From contig CAJVCJ010000011.1 of assembly GCA_910595855.1 (NCBI GenBank), forward strand, positions 1 to 15,953: DNA of 15,953 nt, in the 5' to 3' direction. The translations under genes were made by a program, and so were the position numbers. Below the pieces are notes generated by a model, which searched no databases, was not told the DNA's origin, and saw nothing but the letters and a program-made list of their open reading frames with translations. Below, one piece after another: positions 14,248 to 15,953 of the stretch. The DNA comes from Candidatus Thioglobus vulcanius (GTDB taxonomy: Bacteria; Pseudomonadota; Gammaproteobacteria; PS1; Pseudothioglobaceae). Position 1 is the stretch's first letter. Each line of letters begins with the position of its first letter.

Positions 14248-15953
14248 ATGACTACAAAACAAACACATTCATTCCAAACAGAGGTTTCTCAATTACTTCA
14301 TTTGATGATCCACTCTTTGTACTCCAATAAAGAGATCTTCTTACGTGAGCTAGTATCAAATGCGTCTGACGCAGTTGATAAGCTTAGGTTTGAATCATTA
14401 TCAAATGACGCTTTAATTGAAGGCAAAGAAGAGCTTCAAGTATTTATTGAAGTAGATAAAGATGCGGGCACGATCACTATTACTGATAATGGCATCGGCA
14501 TGACTGAAGAGGAAGTAATGGCCAATATTGGTACCATTGCCAATTCAGGTACTAAAAAATTCTTACAAAGTCTGGATGAAAAGCAAGCTGAAGATTCAAA
14601 CTTAATTGGTCAGTTTGGTGTTGGTTTTTACGCATCATTTATTGTTGCTGATGAGGTAGTTTTAACTACTAGAAAAGCTGGCGACGATAAAGCTAATGGC
14701 ACCATTTGGACATCTAAAGGCGAAGGTGAGTATTCTCTTGAAACTACAACTGTTGAAGATTTTGGTACCAAAATTACTCTACATATTAAAGATGATGAAA
14801 AAGAATTCTTAGATGATTACCGCCTTAAAGGCATTATTTCAAAATACTCGGATCATATCACTGTACCAATTATGATGATCAAGCCGACAGAAGAAGATTC
14901 TGATACGGTTGAATATGAGATGGTTAATAAGGCCAATGCATTTTGGACGCAAGACAAAAAAGAGCTTAAGCAAGAAGATTATGATGAATTCTACAAATCA
15001 TTAACCTTTGATTTTGAGGCGCCATTAACTCAATTACATAATCGCGTTGAAGGCAAGCTTGACTACACTTCATTGTTATTCATCCCATCTAAAGCACCAT
15101 TTGATATGTGGGAGCCAAAACGTAAAGGTGGTATTAAACTTTATGCAAAACGTGTATTTATCATGGAAGACAATGATGAGTTAATGCCGATGTACTTGCG
15201 CTTTGTTAAAGGTGTAATCGATACGGCTGATCTATCTCTAAACGTGTCTCGTGAAATCTTACAAGGCAACAAAGTCGTTGACACAATCCGTAAAGCCTCA
15301 GTTAGCAGAATTCTAAAAGAGCTTGATAAAATGTCTAAAAACAAGCCAGAGAAATACGCAACATTCTGGAAAGAATTTGGCATGGTGATGAAAGAAGGTG
15401 TGGTTGAAGATCCTAGTAATAAAGACAAAATCGCCTCTCTTTTACGTTTTGCTACCACTAAATCTGAAGGTGAAGATCAAGCCGTTTCTTTAGCTGAATA
15501 CATTGAGCGTATGGGTGATGAACAAAAAGACATCTACTACATTACTGCAGAAACTTTTGCTGCAGCTAAAGGCTCACCCCACTTAGAAATTTTCAAACAA
15601 AAAGATATTGAAGTATTGCTACTATCTGATCGTGTTGACGAGTGGATGGTTAATAACTTCACAGAGTTTGAAGGTAAGAATCTTAAATCAATCGCCAAAG
15701 GTGACCTGCAAGATTTAGACTCTAAAGAGGAAAAAGAAGAGAAAGAAAAAACCGCTGAAGGTTATAAAGATACGCTAGAAAAAATGCAAACTATCCTAGC
15801 AGCACAAGTTAAAGAAGTGAAGATCTCTAATCGCCTTAGCGAATCCCCTTCTTGTTTGGTTGCTGACGAAAATGAGATGGGTGGCAACATGGAAAGAATC
15901 ATGGCTTCTCTGGGTCAAGACGTACCTGAGACCAAGCCAATTCTTGAAATCAA
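14248..15953 (+). CDS. htpG: Hsp90-family chaperone HtpG, 3'-truncated by window
   Basis: Bacterial Hsp90, an ATP-driven dimeric chaperone of the cytosol. The frame is open from ATG 14248 to the last base: 568 complete codons, about 90 percent of the E. coli length (624). N-terminal GHKL ATPase motifs are present: ELVSNASDAVDKL with the catalytic glutamate, ITDNGIGM and GQFGVGFYASF. The middle domain follows with DFEAPLTQLHNRVEGKL, KRVFIMED and DLSLNVSREILQ. The C-terminal domain begins with an acidic-basic linker (EEKEEKEK near 15727-15750), then ISNRLSESPSCLVADE and NMERIMASLG; the last dimerisation helices lie beyond the window. AAAGG sits 11 nt before the ATG. I see no good sigma-32 promoter in the 60-bp space shared with xerC, so heat-shock control is unproven here. 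Confidence 0.97.
   Translation, partial: MTTKQTHSFQTEVSQLLHLMIHSLYSNKEIFLRELVSNASDAVDKLRFESLSNDALIEGKEELQVFIEVDKDAGTITITDNGIGMTEEEVMANIGTIANSGTKKFLQSLDEKQAEDSNLIGQFGVGFYASFIVADEVVLTTRKAGDDKANGTIWTSKGEGEYSLETTTVEDFGTKITLHIKDDEKEFLDDYRLKGIISKYSDHITVPIMMIKPTEEDSDTVEYEMVNKANAFWTQDKKELKQEDYDEFYKSLTFDFEAPLTQLHNRVEGKLDYTSLLFIPSKAPFDMWEPKRKGGIKLYAKRVFIMEDNDELMPMYLRFVKGVIDTADLSLNVSREILQGNKVVDTIRKASVSRILKELDKMSKNKPEKYATFWKEFGMVMKEGVVEDPSNKDKIASLLRFATTKSEGEDQAVSLAEYIERMGDEQKDIYYITAETFAAAKGSPHLEIFKQKDIEVLLLSDRVDEWMVNNFTEFEGKNLKSIAKGDLQDLDSKEEKEEKEKTAEGYKDTLEKMQTILAAQVKEVKISNRLSESPSCLVADENEMGGNMERIMASLGQDVPETKPILEI

Overview
This AT-rich window carries ordinary bacterial housekeeping genes, packed tightly, with no mobile element, CRISPR array, tRNA or rRNA that I can see. 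The proteins read as gammaproteobacterial: a YbiT-type ABC-F protein, XerC ending in the THLDF...HPRAK tail, type I glutamine synthetase with its adenylylation tyrosine, and TusA, HemF and HtpG close to the E. coli forms. Low GC, short spacers and the gene set fit a small free-living or symbiotic marine gammaproteobacterium such as the SUP05/Thioglobus group. That placement is an inference from recall and was not tested by any search. HemF needs O2, so at least some exposure to oxygen is likely.

Layout. (1) 1-894 (+) is the 3' end of metH, the B12-dependent methionine synthase reactivation domain. (2) 923-6251 (-) is a run of seven closely spaced genes, transcribed in the order ybiT, yihY, ribE, ribB (RibBX type), ribH, nusB and a small BFD-like [2Fe-2S] protein. 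It holds three riboflavin-pathway enzymes but no ribD. The GTP cyclohydrolase half of RibB has lost its zinc cysteines, so ribA and ribD must be elsewhere. (3) 6394-8572 (+) is ftsW-murG, overlapping by 8 bp and divergent from ybiT. This is a fragment of the cell-division/wall (dcw) cluster standing alone. (4) A hairpin with runs of A and T on either side at 8575-8597 separates murG from the convergent pair bioB plus a small secreted cysteine-containing protein of unknown function (8621-9992, -). (5) glnA (10103-11515, -) stands alone, with a strong ribosome binding site, a clear intrinsic terminator and a promoter region containing a perfect inverted repeat. (6) 11642-14187 (-) is a four-gene unit, xerC-tsaC-hemF-tusA, with 4-bp ATGA overlaps or a 1-bp gap between genes. 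(7) htpG (14248 to the window end, +) is divergent from xerC and cut off by the window edge.

The window touches one-carbon metabolism (MetH), cofactors (riboflavin, biotin, haem), nitrogen assimilation (GlnA), envelope growth (FtsW, MurG), tRNA modification (TsaC, TusA), transcription antitermination (NusB), chromosome dimer resolution (XerC) and protein folding (HtpG). I found no coherent new system. The points most worth a second look are the BFD-like protein with an altered cysteine pattern, the unknown secreted protein after bioB, the degenerate halves or motifs in RibB and TsaC, and the small inverted repeats in the ybiT/ftsW and glnA control regions.
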